Below, one piece after another: positions 1-7,056 of a stretch of DNA of 10,715 nt. Every line of letters starts with the position of its first letter. Position 1 is the stretch's first letter. Both the position numbers and the translations under genes were made by a program. The notes under the pieces are model-generated. The model worked only from the letters and a program-made list of their open reading frames with translations, had not been told where the DNA came from and made no database searches. This DNA is from Sulfurimonas sp. UBA6014 (GTDB lineage: Bacteria > Campylobacterota > Campylobacteria > Campylobacterales > Sulfurimonadaceae), in NCBI GenBank assembly GCA_002428085.1, contig DJAA01000034.1, positions 1,609-12,323 of the forward strand, given 5' to 3'.

Positions 1-23
1 CTCTACCGCTGAGCTAATTCGGA
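1..23 (-). tRNA. tRNA gene, 5' end only (partial)
   Basis: Read on the minus strand, the window edge shows the start of a tRNA: a 7-base acceptor strand TCCGAAT, then TA at tRNA positions 8-9, then the D-arm GCTCAGCGGTAGAG. The rest, including anticodon and T-arm, lies outside the window. A tRNA starting with U is compatible with tRNA-Asn, but the isotype cannot be decided from this piece. A strong promoter lies just upstream on the same strand, which supports a real gene and the chosen 5' end. Confidence 0.88.
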
Positions 24-40
24 TTATTTATTGAGCCGAA

Positions 41-69
41 ATTATACTTTATGAACCTTAAAAAGTCAA
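41..69 (-). promoter_or_regulatory. sigma70 promoter of the minus-strand tRNA
   Basis: On the minus strand a -35 box TTGACT (69-64) and a perfect -10 box TATAAT (46-41) are separated by exactly 17 bp. Transcription would begin near 34-35, giving a leader of about 11 bases before the tRNA. The stretch just after the -10 box (TTCGGCTC) is fairly G+C-rich for this AT-rich DNA, as is usual for stable-RNA promoters. The arrangement is read directly; activity is inferred. Confidence 0.82.
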
Positions 70-105
70 GCATTTTAGGACGTCTCAACTATTTTCTTTT
101 CGTAA

Positions 106-134
106 GGTTTAATTAATCCTTAAAAATATACAAT
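106..134 (+). promoter_or_regulatory. candidate promoter of the tetR-efflux operon
   Basis: A -10-like box TACAAT (129-134) sits upstream of the regulator gene. The matching -35 position (106-111, GGTTTA) is poor, but -35 boxes are often weak in Campylobacterota. The -10 box lies inside a perfect 12-bp palindrome ATACAATTGTAT (128-139), directly next to the inverted repeat at 139-165. Transcription would start around 140-142, inside the putative operator, so a bound repressor would block initiation. This placement is inferred, not measured. Confidence 0.45.
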
Positions 135-138
135 TGTA

Positions 139-165
139 TTAAATGACTGATGGTCGGTCATTTAA
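139..165. promoter_or_regulatory. putative TetR operator (27-bp inverted repeat)
   Basis: The arms TTAAATGAC (139-147) and GTCATTTAA (157-165) are perfect inverted copies, separated by the 9-base centre TGATGGTCG, which holds two further symmetric base pairs. The size, the central two-fold symmetry and the GAC...GTC content are typical of operators of TetR-family repressors. It lies between the candidate -10 box and the ribosome binding site of the TetR gene, so it probably mediates autoregulation and control of the whole efflux operon. Confidence 0.7.
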
Positions 166-167
166 AT

Positions 168-171
168 GGAG
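168..171 (+). promoter_or_regulatory. ribosome binding site that fixes the TetR start
   Basis: GGAG lies 7 bases before the ATG at 179. The alternative upstream in-frame ATG at 143 sits inside the operator, has no purine-rich sequence before it, and would add 12 residues before a normal TetR N-terminus. The start at 179 is therefore preferred. Confidence 0.7.
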
Positions 172-178
172 TGAATGC

Positions 179-775
179 ATGGCAATAATTGTAGACAAAG
201 TACAAAAAAGAAAAGATATAGCACTTTCATGTAGAGATTTGTTCTTTACTCATGGCATTAGCAATTTGACTATTTCACAAATTGCTGCAACTGCTGGAGT
301 AGGGAAGGGGACGATATATGATTATTTCAAAAACAAAGAAGATATTGTTTTTGAAATTGTCAATATTTTAATACAAGAGCGAAATATTGTAAAAGAGAAA
401 AAGCTCTCAGATATACGTGTCACAAAAGAGAAAATCAAACTCTTTTCGAGTTTTTTTTATAGCGATGAAGATGCGAAATTACGTCATCTTTATAAAGAGT
501 TTATATCGATTTCTTTGGTCAAACAAGAGAAAGATATGATGGATTTTCAGACGCAATGTTTCAATAATTACTTTCATTGGTTTGAGAAAATCATCCAAGA
601 GGGGATAGACAAATATGAGCTGATTCCAGAGGCAAGTAAATTTTGCAGAGGACTTTTTGTCATGGCTGAGGGGATGTTCATCACGAGTGAAGTCACCTAT
701 GCCATAGAGGATTTAAAAAAAGAGATTTATGACAATATCGATGCGTTATTTGAGTTAATAGAGGTAAAAAAATGA
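179..775 (+). CDS. TetR/AcrR-family transcriptional repressor of the efflux operon
   Basis: This 198-residue protein is a one-component regulator. TetR proteins bind DNA as dimers and let go when a ligand enters the C-terminal domain. Residues ~9-55 form the N-terminal three-helix DNA-binding domain. The helix-turn-helix is visible at ~31-50 (TISQIAATAGVGKGTIYDYF), followed by KNKEDI, all characteristic of the family. The remaining ~140 residues are helical and variable, as expected of the ligand/dimer domain, so the ligand cannot be predicted. The length is normal for TetR. The gene is first in an operon with outer membrane, adaptor and RND pump genes, and its stop overlaps the next start (ATGA at 772-775). 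With the inverted repeat upstream, it most likely represses itself and the pump. The family is certain; the target is inferred from position. Confidence 0.93.
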   Translation: MAIIVDKVQKRKDIALSCRDLFFTHGISNLTISQIAATAGVGKGTIYDYFKNKEDIVFEIVNILIQERNIVKEKKLSDIRVTKEKIKLFSSFFYSDEDAKLRHLYKEFISISLVKQEKDMMDFQTQCFNNYFHWFEKIIQEGIDKYELIPEASKFCRGLFVMAEGMFITSEVTYAIEDLKKEIYDNIDALFELIEVKK

Positions 776-2019
776 GAAAAGTACTGTTTTTTATAGTGTC
801 TGTTTTGCCAATGTTTTTGTATGGTGATGGGTTAAGAGAGTTGTTAGAGAGTGCAAAAAAACAAAATGATTTGGTCCTCTCACAAGAGTTTCTCAAACAA
901 GCTAAGTCACAAGAGTTAGAGTCAAAACAAAGTGCTTACTTTCCGACTCTTGATGTAGGTGCTTTTTATGCTCGAGATGATGAGGCGACTCCTATGCAGC
1001 CTGGAGACGTTTACAGTGCGTATGCAAAAGTAGGCTTTGACATTTATGATGGTGGCAGAAGGTCTTCAAGTATCCAAGAGGCAAAACATGCGCTCAAGTC
1101 CTCTTCGTTTGAGAGTGAGGCTACTCAAAAAAGTATCGCTTTGCAGATTAGTGAGAGTTTTTTTGCCATTAAAAGTTTGGAATCAAACCTTGCCTCTAAA
1201 GAAGAAGCACAAAAATCTTTAAAAGTGCAATTAGAGCGAGTTATGAAATTTTTTCAGGCAAAACTTGCAACAAAAGATGATGTTGATAGACTCCAAGCCG
1301 CTCATGATACCAATGTTTATGAGATGCAAGCGCTCAACTTTGAGATATTTTCACTTAAAAAATCCCTTGAGTTGCAAGTGGGTAAAAGTGTCGATACGTT
1401 AGAAAAATCAAGCTTTACTAAAGAAGATATCGTTGCATACGACACTCTTGAGAGTACGAAATCTTTGATGGCAAAAGAAGATGCCATGCGAGAGAGTTCT
1501 TATGGAGTAAGTACCATCAACTCCCCACAAATCAAGATAGAAGATACTTATAGTGTTTATGGCTATGATAGACAAGACCCTGTTGCAACTGCCATCGGAG
1601 CAACACCTTTGGAGAGTCAAAACACTTTGATGCTCACACTCAAGATGAGACTTTTTGATGGTGGACAAATAGACAAAACCAAAGAGGCGCTTATGCTTGC
1701 CTCACAAGCTCTGCGCTCGCAAGTCTCCTATCAAAGTAAAGAGCAAAAAGTACACTTTGAACTGGCAAAGTCACGCATTGAGACAACAAAGCAGAAGATA
1801 AAAAGTGCACAAAGTGCCCTTGTATCAGCTGCAAGTGCGTATGACACGGTGGAGAAAAAATACGATGCAGGTATCGTGGACTATGTCGTTTATCTTGATG
1901 CGCTCACAAGCAGAACGAGTGCGAAAGCACTTTATGAGAGTAGTTTGAATGATTTGGAGATGGCGTATGCCATGTACTATTTTTATGCAGGGAAAAATAT
2001 GGAGGAGTTTATAAAATGA
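772..2019 (+). CDS. TolC-like outer membrane efflux channel protein
   Basis: The product (415 residues) is the outer membrane duct of the tripartite pump and would form a trimeric channel across the outer membrane and periplasm. Residues 1 to ~18 are a signal peptide (MRKVLFF..., hydrophobic core, then DG). The rest is largely helical and shows the internal duplication of the TolC family: a YDGGRRSSSIQEA segment near residues 92-104 and a matching FDGGQIDKTKEA segment near 294-305, each starting the beta-strand/helix part of one repeat. Long coiled-coil-like stretches rich in K, E, S and A follow each. The length is near the usual 420-480 residues. A ribosome binding site GAGG (761-764) lies 7 bases before the ATG, inside the end of the TetR gene, so translation is probably coupled. 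Its stop overlaps the next start. No cysteine of a lipoprotein signal is seen at the N-terminus. Confidence 0.92.
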   Translation: MRKVLFFIVSVLPMFLYGDGLRELLESAKKQNDLVLSQEFLKQAKSQELESKQSAYFPTLDVGAFYARDDEATPMQPGDVYSAYAKVGFDIYDGGRRSSSIQEAKHALKSSSFESEATQKSIALQISESFFAIKSLESNLASKEEAQKSLKVQLERVMKFFQAKLATKDDVDRLQAAHDTNVYEMQALNFEIFSLKKSLELQVGKSVDTLEKSSFTKEDIVAYDTLESTKSLMAKEDAMRESSYGVSTINSPQIKIEDTYSVYGYDRQDPVATAIGATPLESQNTLMLTLKMRLFDGGQIDKTKEALMLASQALRSQVSYQSKEQKVHFELAKSRIETTKQKIKSAQSALVSAASAYDTVEKKYDAGIVDYVVYLDALTSRTSAKALYESSLNDLEMAYAMYYFYAGKNMEEFIK

Positions 2020-2726
2020 GAAAAATATTAGCAGGTTTATTTGTAACTGTTTTGAGTTTAAGTGCGGTTGAGGTTTATACAACCTTTAGTGTAGAAGCTG
2101 CACAAAGTGCCAATCTTGCGTTTATATCAAGTGGTATTGTAGAAAAAGTCAACGTAGATGTAGGCTCGGTAGTTCGTCCAAATGATGTTTTGGCGAGTTT
2201 GGAAAACAGTGACTTGCAGGCGATGCTTGAGAGTTCAAAGATAACGCTCAAATACGCCAAAAAAGATTATGAACGACAAATCAAAATCAAAGACCTTATT
2301 GATGAGGGGAAATTTGACGGGTTTGCTTATAAATATGAAAATGCCAAAAGTCAGTTAGCATACCAGCAAGCACTCTATGAAAAAACATTTTTAAAGGCTC
2401 CATTTTCTGGTGTCATTTATGAAAAAGAGTTGGAAATAGGGGATGCGGTGAGTGGCATGATGCTCAAGACTGTTTTTAAGATTCAAAGTGTCAAAAAAAG
2501 AAAACTCGTTTTAGAGTTTGACCAAAAATATAACAAGATGGTAAAAGCAGGACAAACATTTAAGTATAAAGTAGACGGCGATGAGAAAGAGTACACGGGT
2601 ATTCTCTCAAAAGTCTATCCTCATGCCAACTCAAGCAATAGAAAAATCAAAGCAGAGGTAATGGCAGAGGGTTTTGTGGTTGGACTTTTTGGTAATGGTT
2701 TTATTATCGTACCTCAAACAAAGTAG
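2016..2726 (+). CDS. RND efflux periplasmic adaptor (membrane fusion protein), short form
   Basis: The 236-residue product should link the inner membrane pump to the outer membrane channel. It has a signal-like N-terminus (~1-17) without a lipobox cysteine. Two half-motifs of the lipoyl-like domain follow: ISSGIVEKVNVDVGSVVRPNDVL (~38-59, here split as ISSGIVEKV and GSVVRPNDVL) and LKAPFSGVIYEKELEIGDAV (~126-145). A hairpin of only ~60 residues (~63-124) lies between them, and a beta-barrel region spans ~160-205. The protein is much shorter than the usual 350-400 residues: the membrane-proximal domain is reduced to the last ~30 residues. The frame is intact up to a clean TAG and the next gene follows 6 bases later, so it looks like a naturally compact family member, not a broken gene. 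A strong GGAGGAG (2001-2007) precedes the ATG, which overlaps the tolC stop. Confidence 0.87.
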   Translation: MRKILAGLFVTVLSLSAVEVYTTFSVEAAQSANLAFISSGIVEKVNVDVGSVVRPNDVLASLENSDLQAMLESSKITLKYAKKDYERQIKIKDLIDEGKFDGFAYKYENAKSQLAYQQALYEKTFLKAPFSGVIYEKELEIGDAVSGMMLKTVFKIQSVKKRKLVLEFDQKYNKMVKAGQTFKYKVDGDEKEYTGILSKVYPHANSSNRKIKAEVMAEGFVVGLFGNGFIIVPQTK

Positions 2727-2732
2727 GAAAAA

Positions 2733-5700
2733 ATGTATAAAATAGCAATCACGAGACCAATAGCGACCCTCATGTACGTTATCACTTTAGTGATATTTGG
2801 GTACATGAGTTTCAAATCAATGCCCTCGGCTTTGTTTCCAAACATAGACTTTCCGATGGTGACGATTCAGACTATGTACCCTGGCGCTGAGTCGAGTACA
2901 GTGGAGTCTCAAGTAACCGACAAGATAGAAGAAGCCATCTCTAGAATCGGTGGTGTTGATAGTATCACTTCAACAACAAGTGAGGGTGCGAGTGTTGTCA
3001 TGGTCAAGTTCTTTTTAGAGCGTGATATTGATGAAGCGACGAATGATGTAAGAGATAAAGTCTCAGCGGTAGTTCTCCCTCGTGAAGCGAAAATGCCCCT
3101 TGTGAGCAAACTTGATATCGGTGGCGCTTCCGTTGTAAATGTTTTTTTAACAGCAAAAAAAGAGAATATCCAAGAACTCATGGTATTTGCAGATGAGAAA
3201 GTAAAGCCACAGCTTCAAAAAATTAATGGTGTTGGTGCCATCAATATTATTGGTTATAAAGATAGAGAGATTAAAATATTTCCAGATGCAGAGCTTCTCA
3301 ATAAATTTGGCATTACTGTCTCAGAGTTAAATGCTATCGTTGCACGAGAAAATGTAAAAATCGGCGGTGGAAAACTTATCACCTCTACTCAAGAGTTCAC
3401 TCTCAAAACCAAAGCAGATGCTTTGAGTATAGAGGAGCTTGAAAATATTCTCATTAAAGATGACATCAGACTCAAAGATATCGCTCGCGTGGAAGATACT
3501 CTGAGTGATGCCAAAAGTTATGCTTCGTATAATGGGACTGAGGGAATCATGCTTGAGGTCCAACAGATCTCAGGAACGAATTCTCTTGATATTATCGAGC
3601 GGGTAAAAGTGGCACTTCCTTTGGTGAAAAAAATGGCAGGGGATGAGTTTGGTGTGGAGCTTTTACAAGATACTTCCCCTTTTATCATCCATTCTTTAAA
3701 AGATGTTGAGTTTGACCTTGTTTATGGTGCTTTTCTGGCTGTAATCATCATCTTTTTCTTTTTGAGAAATGTGACGATTACTCTTGTCTCAGCGGTTTCT
3801 ATCCCTATCTCTATCATGGGAACGATTGCTTTGATGGACTATATGAATTTTGATCTCAATAAAATGACGCTCATTGGATTGACTCTCTCTATTGGAATCA
3901 TTATCGATGATGCCATCGTTGTTTTAGAGAACATCTACAAAAAAATGGAAGCAGGGATGGGTAAATTTGAAGCGGCATTTGAGGGGACAAAAGAGATGGC
4001 ATTTGCTATTCTTGCTATCTCTGCCATGCTCCTTGCTGTGTTTGTTCCAGTTTCTAACATGAGCGGTATCGTGGGCAAGTTTTTTGAGAGTTTCGCTATG
4101 ACTGTAGGTTTTGCCATCGTCATCTCTTTTTCAATTGCCATGACGTTTATGCCAACTTTAAGTGCAAGAGTTTTACACAAGGGTGAGAGTCGGTTTTACA
4201 ACTTTACAGAGCCTTTTTTTAAGTTATTAGAAAAAGGGTATGAAGTTATTTTAAAAGGGGTGCTACGATTTAAGGTCATCACTATCATTTTGGTACTTAT
4301 TATGTTTTTTGGGAGTTTAAGTCTTTTCCCAAAAATCGGAATGGATTTTATGCCCAAAGAGGACAAGGCGGAGTTTGAGATAAAAATCAAAGCAGATGCA
4401 GGGATTTCTCTTGAGGAGATGATTGTAAAATCTAAAGTGATTGAAGCGCTGGTTAAAGAAGATAAAAATGTTGAGTTTACCACTTTAAGTGTCGGCTATA
4501 ACAGTGTGCAAGAGAAAAATAAGTCTCTTATTTATGTCAAATTGATTGACAAAGACAAAAGAACTATTAACCAAGAACAAATAGTTCAAGATTTTAGAAG
4601 CAAGCTTAAGCCATTTCAAAAAGAGATGCAAATTACCGCTGCTGCTATCCCAAATATCAAAGGAACAGGCGTCTCTGTGCCTTACCAAATTGTCTTAAAA
4701 GCAGACTCTTTTGAAGATTTGGCAGTGGCTACGAAAAACTTGACCGAGTATTTGGCGCAGAAAAAAGGGTTTGTTGATATCGACACAAACTTAGATGAGG
4801 GAAAACCTCAAATTGATATCACTATTTTACGAGAAAATGCCAATAGACTTGGCATCTCAGCTTCACAAATATCGCAAGCTGTCTCAACTGCTTTTTCAAG
4901 CGATGTGGAAGTCTCTTATTTTGAAGAAAATGGGAAGCAATACAATATCACTTTGCGTTTTGATGATGCAAATAGAGTCTCTTTAGATGACATCAAAAAG
5001 TTGCAACTCAGAGCAAGTAATGGTGAAATAGTCTATTTGGCGGGTTTGGTAACTTTTACAAAAACTACCTCTTTAGCCTCTATAAACCATTTCGACAGAC
5101 AGCGACAGGTAACGGTTTACTCCGACTTGTTTGGACTTGACTTGGGTGGAGCGGTGAGTTATACGAAAGAAAAAATTGATGAGTTAATGCCTGCGGGAGT
5201 GACATACAGATTTACGGGTTTTGCCGAAGAGATGGTAAAAACGGGTCAGGCATTTGGGGCAGCTTTGGGCTTGTCTATCATCTTGATGTTTATTATTTTG
5301 GCTATTTTATATGAGTCTTTAATCCAGCCTGTTATCATCATGGTCGCTCTTCCGCTGAGTATTATCGGGGTTATGCTCGCACTTTACATGAGTGGATTGC
5401 AGTTTAGCCTTTTTGTTATGATAGGTTTTATGCTTTTGATGGGAATGGTAGGGAAAAACTCTGTCTTGCTTGTTGACTTTGCAAACAGTGCCATGGCAAG
5501 AGGAAAAACAGCAGATGAAGCGCTCATAGAAGCAGGGGAGAAAAGACTTCGCCCGATTCTCATGACAACGATTGCTATGGTTTTTGCGATGCTTCCTCTT
5601 GCCCTCTCGAATGGGCTTGGAAGTGAGACAAAAGCACCGATGGCGATTTCTATCATTGGGGGACTTGTCAGTTCTATGATTTTAACCTTGCTTGTTGTAC

Positions 5701-5780
5701 CTGTTTTATATAAACTGATTAACCCGCTTGATAAATGGCTGCGAAAGTTTTATGAAAAAAAAGAGAGTGATACAATATAG
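2733..5780 (+). CDS. RND-family (HAE1/AcrB-like) proton-driven efflux pump
   Basis: This is the inner membrane engine of the tripartite system, exporting substrates in exchange for protons. The length (1015 residues) is normal for the hydrophobe/amphiphile efflux family. Topology is typical: TM1 near 9-29, a large periplasmic domain, TM2-6 at ~330-480, TM7 near 512-532, a second periplasmic domain, and TM8-12 at ~842-1000. The proton relay is intact: two adjacent aspartates, D392 and D393 (IIIDDAIVVLENI), in TM4 and K908 (MVGKNSVLLVDFAN) in TM10, equivalent to D407, D408 and K940 of AcrB. The N-terminal TRPIATLMY start is also typical. Substrates cannot be read from sequence: the proton-relay aspartates and overall form point to the HAE1 drug/solvent/bile-type group and not the heavy-metal CusA group. 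AGGA (2725-2728) overlaps the adaptor stop and precedes the ATG. This is the last gene of the efflux operon. Confidence 0.95.
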   Translation: MYKIAITRPIATLMYVITLVIFGYMSFKSMPSALFPNIDFPMVTIQTMYPGAESSTVESQVTDKIEEAISRIGGVDSITSTTSEGASVVMVKFFLERDIDEATNDVRDKVSAVVLPREAKMPLVSKLDIGGASVVNVFLTAKKENIQELMVFADEKVKPQLQKINGVGAINIIGYKDREIKIFPDAELLNKFGITVSELNAIVARENVKIGGGKLITSTQEFTLKTKADALSIEELENILIKDDIRLKDIARVEDTLSDAKSYASYNGTEGIMLEVQQISGTNSLDIIERVKVALPLVKKMAGDEFGVELLQDTSPFIIHSLKDVEFDLVYGAFLAVIIIFFFLRNVTITLVSAVSIPISIMGTIALMDYMNFDLNKMTLIGLTLSIGIIIDDAIVVLENIYKKMEAGMGKFEAAFEGTKEMAFAILAISAMLLAVFVPVSNMSGIVGKFFESFAMTVGFAIVISFSIAMTFMPTLSARVLHKGESRFYNFTEPFFKLLEKGYEVILKGVLRFKVITIILVLIMFFGSLSLFPKIGMDFMPKEDKAEFEIKIKADAGISLEEMIVKSKVIEALVKEDKNVEFTTLSVGYNSVQEKNKSLIYVKLIDKDKRTINQEQIVQDFRSKLKPFQKEMQITAAAIPNIKGTGVSVPYQIVLKADSFEDLAVATKNLTEYLAQKKGFVDIDTNLDEGKPQIDITILRENANRLGISASQISQAVSTAFSSDVEVSYFEENGKQYNITLRFDDANRVSLDDIKKLQLRASNGEIVYLAGLVTFTKTTSLASINHFDRQRQVTVYSDLFGLDLGGAVSYTKEKIDELMPAGVTYRFTGFAEEMVKTGQAFGAALGLSIILMFIILAILYESLIQPVIIMVALPLSIIGVMLALYMSGLQFSLFVMIGFMLLMGMVGKNSVLLVDFANSAMARGKTADEALIEAGEKRLRPILMTTIAMVFAMLPLALSNGLGSETKAPMAISIIGGLVSSMILTLLVVPVLYKLINPLDKWLRKFYEKKESDTI

Positions 5781-5836
5781 CTTAAAAAAGTCTTGATGTT
5801 TGCAATTAAATTTTTCAGTTAAAAGGACTTTTTAAG
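5781..5836. terminator. imperfect inverted repeat after the pump gene, possible weak terminator
   Basis: CTTAAAAAAGTC (5781-5792), directly after the pump stop codon, is mirrored by GACTTTTTAAG (5826-5836), one T shorter. The loop would be ~33 bases and the stem is A/T-rich, so this is not a classical GC-rich terminator. Its place between two functionally unrelated operons makes a role in ending or attenuating transcription possible, but readthrough into the hydrogenase genes cannot be excluded. Confidence 0.3.
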
Positions 5837-5866
5837 TTGCATTGGAATAGAGTACCCGCTTATAAG
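5837..5866 (+). promoter_or_regulatory. candidate sigma70 promoter of the hydrogenase operon
   Basis: TTGCAT (5837-5842) and TATAAG (5861-5866) are separated by 18 bp, a 4/6 and 5/6 match to the -35 and -10 consensus. Transcription would start near 5873, giving a short leader of about 19 bases before the hydA start at 5892. No clear operator-like repeat is seen here. It is the only convincing promoter-like sequence in the gap before hydA. Confidence 0.45.
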
Positions 5867-5881
5867 TCATCCTTTTGCCAT

Positions 5882-5885
5882 GGAG
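5882..5885 (+). promoter_or_regulatory. ribosome binding site that fixes the hydA start
   Basis: GGAG lies 6 bases before the ATG at 5892. The in-frame ATG at 5880 would place this motif inside the coding region and has only pyrimidine-rich sequence (CATCCTTTTGCC) before it. The start at 5892 is therefore chosen over 5880. Confidence 0.7.
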
Positions 5886-5891
5886 TGTATT

Positions 5892-7043
5892 ATGCAAAGT
5901 AACAGTTTATTTGAAAAAATGTCTTCGAGATTGGACGAGTTATCAATCCTTCCAAAGTTAGATGAAGCGGTTAGTATTCCCCAGCTTATAGAAGAGAAAG
6001 GTTTCTCAAGAAGAGAATTTATGGGTTGGGCGGCGGCTATGACATCTATGTTGATGTTGCCTGCAAATTTTACCCCACTGGTCGCAAAAGCGGCAGAGTT
6101 AGCAGACAGACTTCCTTTAGTTTGGTTGCATATGGCGGAGTGTACGGGTTGTAGTGAATCTTTACTCAGATCTTCAAGCCCAAGTATAGATAGTTTGATA
6201 TTTGATTATATTTCGCTTGAGTACCATGAAACTATCATGGCAGCATCAGGTTGGCAAGCAGAGCAAAACCTAGAGCATGCGATGGAAAAATACAAAGGTA
6301 AATACATCTTGATGGTTGAGGGTGGAATTCCTCAAGGGTTAAGTGATTTTTATCTCACTGTAGGGGCTCATGGAAAAACAGGTGAAAAGCATGCGAAAGA
6401 AGCAGCAGAAAATGCTGCCGCAATTTTTGCTATCGGAACTTGTTCTTCTTTTGGTGGTGTTCAAGCTGCTGCTCCAAACCCTACAAATGCACAACCACTC
6501 AGCAAAATTACAAATAAAACAGTTATCAATGTTCCAGGATGTCCTCCAAGTGAGAGTAATATTGTAGGGACACTTGTTCATTTTATCCTTTATGGAACGC
6601 TCCCTGCGCTTGATATCTACAACAGACCAAAATGGGCATATGGACTTAGAATCCATGATGCTTGTGAGCGAAGAGGTCGATTTGATGCGGGTGAATTTGT
6701 ACAACAGTTTGGAGATGAAGGGGCAAAAAAAGGTTTTTGTCTTTACAAAGTGGGATGCAAAGGTCCTTACACATTCAATAACTGCTCAAAACAAAAGTTC
6801 AATCAAGGAACTTCTTGGCCAATTCAATCAGGACATGGATGTATGGGGTGTAGTGAACCTAATTTTTGGGATACGATGGGAATTGTTCATGAGCCATTGG
6901 CGAACAGACTGTATCACACTACATTTGGCGGTCTTGGGTCAGACGCAACAGCTGATAAAATCGGCTTAGGACTATTGACCGTGACAGCCGTTGCTATTGC
7001 AGCACATGCCGCAATATCTGTACTTAAAAATCCAGAAGTATAA
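5892..7043 (+). CDS. hydA: [NiFe]-hydrogenase small (Fe-S electron transfer) subunit
   Basis: HydA (383 residues) carries electrons from the NiFe site of HydB through three Fe-S clusters. A Tat signal is plain: a long 37-residue n-region, the twin arginines in FSRREFMGW (R40-R41), a hydrophobic stretch, and a likely cleavage after VAKA (~67). Proximal cluster ligands are C84 and C87 (ECTGCSES), C184 (GTCSSFG) and C217 (PGCPPS). H255 and C258 with C283 and C289 fit the distal [4Fe-4S] cluster. C298, C317 and C320 fit the medial [3Fe-4S] cluster. A C-terminal hydrophobic helix (~357-378) would anchor the dimer to the membrane and contact HydC. The CTGC motif lacks the extra cysteines of oxygen-tolerant group 1 enzymes. 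Very close in form to HydA of Wolinella, Campylobacter and Helicobacter. hydB follows after 13 bases. Confidence 0.96.
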   Translation: MQSNSLFEKMSSRLDELSILPKLDEAVSIPQLIEEKGFSRREFMGWAAAMTSMLMLPANFTPLVAKAAELADRLPLVWLHMAECTGCSESLLRSSSPSIDSLIFDYISLEYHETIMAASGWQAEQNLEHAMEKYKGKYILMVEGGIPQGLSDFYLTVGAHGKTGEKHAKEAAENAAAIFAIGTCSSFGGVQAAAPNPTNAQPLSKITNKTVINVPGCPPSESNIVGTLVHFILYGTLPALDIYNRPKWAYGLRIHDACERRGRFDAGEFVQQFGDEGAKKGFCLYKVGCKGPYTFNNCSKQKFNQGTSWPIQSGHGCMGCSEPNFWDTMGIVHEPLANRLYHTTFGGLGSDATADKIGLGLLTVTAVAIAAHAAISVLKNPEV

Positions 7044-7056
7044 AGAGGAGTTTCAT

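Noticed and set aside
18..40. Inverted repeat TTCGG/CCGAA near the tRNA start
   Set aside because: One arm is part of the tRNA acceptor and the other lies in the promoter discriminator, mostly upstream of the expected transcript start; likely chance.
143..178. Upstream in-frame ATG for the TetR gene
   Set aside because: It lies within the inverted repeat, has no ribosome binding site, and adds residues not typical of the family; ATG 179 has GGAG 7 bases ahead.
2909..3181. Open frames on the minus strand inside the pump and other genes
   Set aside because: They lie fully within well-supported plus-strand genes, have no recognisable domain or ribosome binding site, and look like shadows of coding sequence.
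5843..5860. Possible sigma54 promoter (GG...GC) before hydA
   Set aside because: The GG (5844-5845) and GC (5858-5859) are 12 bases apart instead of 10, and the surrounding bases do not match TGGCAC-N5-TTGCA.
6370..6969. Two plus-strand open frames in another frame within hydA
   Set aside because: They overlap conserved hydA cysteine motifs, have no known domain, and no independent start signal.
6991..7056. Upstream in-frame ATG for hydB, overlapping hydA
   Set aside because: The added 22 residues are hydA read in another frame; ATG 7057 has a strong GAGGAG and gives the standard MSKRVIVDPITRIEGH start.
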